The position numbers were made by a program, and so were the translations under genes. Under the pieces are notes generated by a model, which saw only the letters and a list, made by a program, of their open reading frames with translations, was not told the DNA's origin and did not search any database. Shown here in pieces: positions 13,864 to 14,078 of a stretch of DNA of 14,078 bases (its first letter is position 1; every line of letters begins with the position of its first letter). The DNA lies in NCBI GenBank assembly GCA_011051855.1, contig DRKG01000546.1, forward strand, positions 1 through 14,078. The letters are read 5' to 3'. This stretch comes from a bacterium (GTDB taxonomy: Bacteria; Planctomycetota; UBA1135; UBA2386).

Positions 13864-14078
13864 TCAGCCGCCGCCGCCGAAGAGGTTGCCGCCGTTGCCG
13901 AAGAACTGGTTGAAGTTGAAGCCCGGCGGAAGCTGCGTCGGGACCTGACCCTGGCCCGGCAGACCGCCGGGCACGGGATTGCTGCCGCCGCCGCCGGGGA
14001 TGGGGCCGCCGCCCTTGGCGTCGCCGCCAGCACCGCGGCCGCCACCGGGACCGCGCGCGGTGGGGCCCGAGGGGGTGC
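13864..14078 (-). CDS. C-terminal part of a Gly/Pro/Asn-rich protein (start outside window)
   Basis: On the minus strand a frame is open from the right edge of the window to a TGA at 13866-13864, about 70 codons. The product is low-complexity: GPGGGRGAGGDAKGGGPIP, then PGGLPGQGQVPTQLPPG, and an aromatic/Asn tail NFNQFFGNGGNLFGGGG at the end. Third codon positions are nearly all G or C, like the neighbours, and the Asn/Phe/Gln-rich end is not what a random GC-rich shadow frame usually gives. The gene converges on serS with 25 bases between stops. A competing minus-strand frame over serS is Ala/Arg-rich and looks like a shadow. I cannot say what protein this is; such tails occur on secreted or surface proteins. 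Confidence 0.55.
   Translation of the reverse strand, partial: TPSGPTARGPGGGRGAGGDAKGGGPIPGGGGSNPVPGGLPGQGQVPTQLPPGFNFNQFFGNGGNLFGGGG

Noticed and set aside
13263..14045. 260-codon minus-strand frame over the 3' part of serS
   Set aside because: Ala/Arg-rich composition opposite well-conserved SerRS sequence; the Gly/Asn-rich frame ending at 13864 is the better candidate at this edge.

Overview
The window is GC-rich throughout, almost fully coding, and uses many non-ATG starts (three or four GTG and one TTG among eleven genes whose starts are visible). A lipoprotein sulfatase, System II (ResB/CcsA) cytochrome c maturation and secreted proteins of a kind I associate with planctomycetes together suggest a high-GC member of Planctomycetota. 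This is inference from gene content and style; no rRNA or other taxonomic marker is present. I see no tRNA, rRNA, CRISPR array, insertion sequence or phage gene.

Left block, + strand, 2-6971: the 3' part of sucD, a small membrane protein with a HEAT-like tail, tatA, a long-chain polyprenyl diphosphate synthase, a lipoprotein made of two copies of one domain, resB and ccsA. Three junctions are 4-base start/stop overlaps (tatA/prenyl synthase, lipoprotein/resB, resB/ccsA), so most of this is probably one translationally coupled operon. Its theme is the respiratory membrane: a TCA enzyme, Tat export, the quinone side chain, and attachment of heme to c-type cytochromes. The duplicated-domain lipoprotein fused in expression to resB-ccsA is the best candidate here for an undescribed accessory factor.

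Middle block, - strand, 6979-9337: folD followed by a lipoprotein sulfatase only 1 base downstream with a strong Shine-Dalgarno site. The sulfatase converges on ccsA with 7 bases between the stop codons. FolD carries Gln where the catalytic lysine of this bifunctional enzyme normally sits.

Right block, + strand, 9425-13838: a rhomboid protease diverging from folD across an 87-base gap that holds a 12-bp palindrome and a hairpin, then a 708-residue secreted protein of unknown function, then seryl-tRNA synthetase with a variant motif 3. At the far end (13864-14078, - strand) is the C-terminal tail of a Gly/Pro/Asn-rich protein whose start lies outside the window; a small tandem duplication forming a hairpin lies between it and serS.

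No dramatic new system is visible. The most useful leads are the FolD active-site substitution, the lipoprotein coupled to resB-ccsA, and the large unknown secreted protein.
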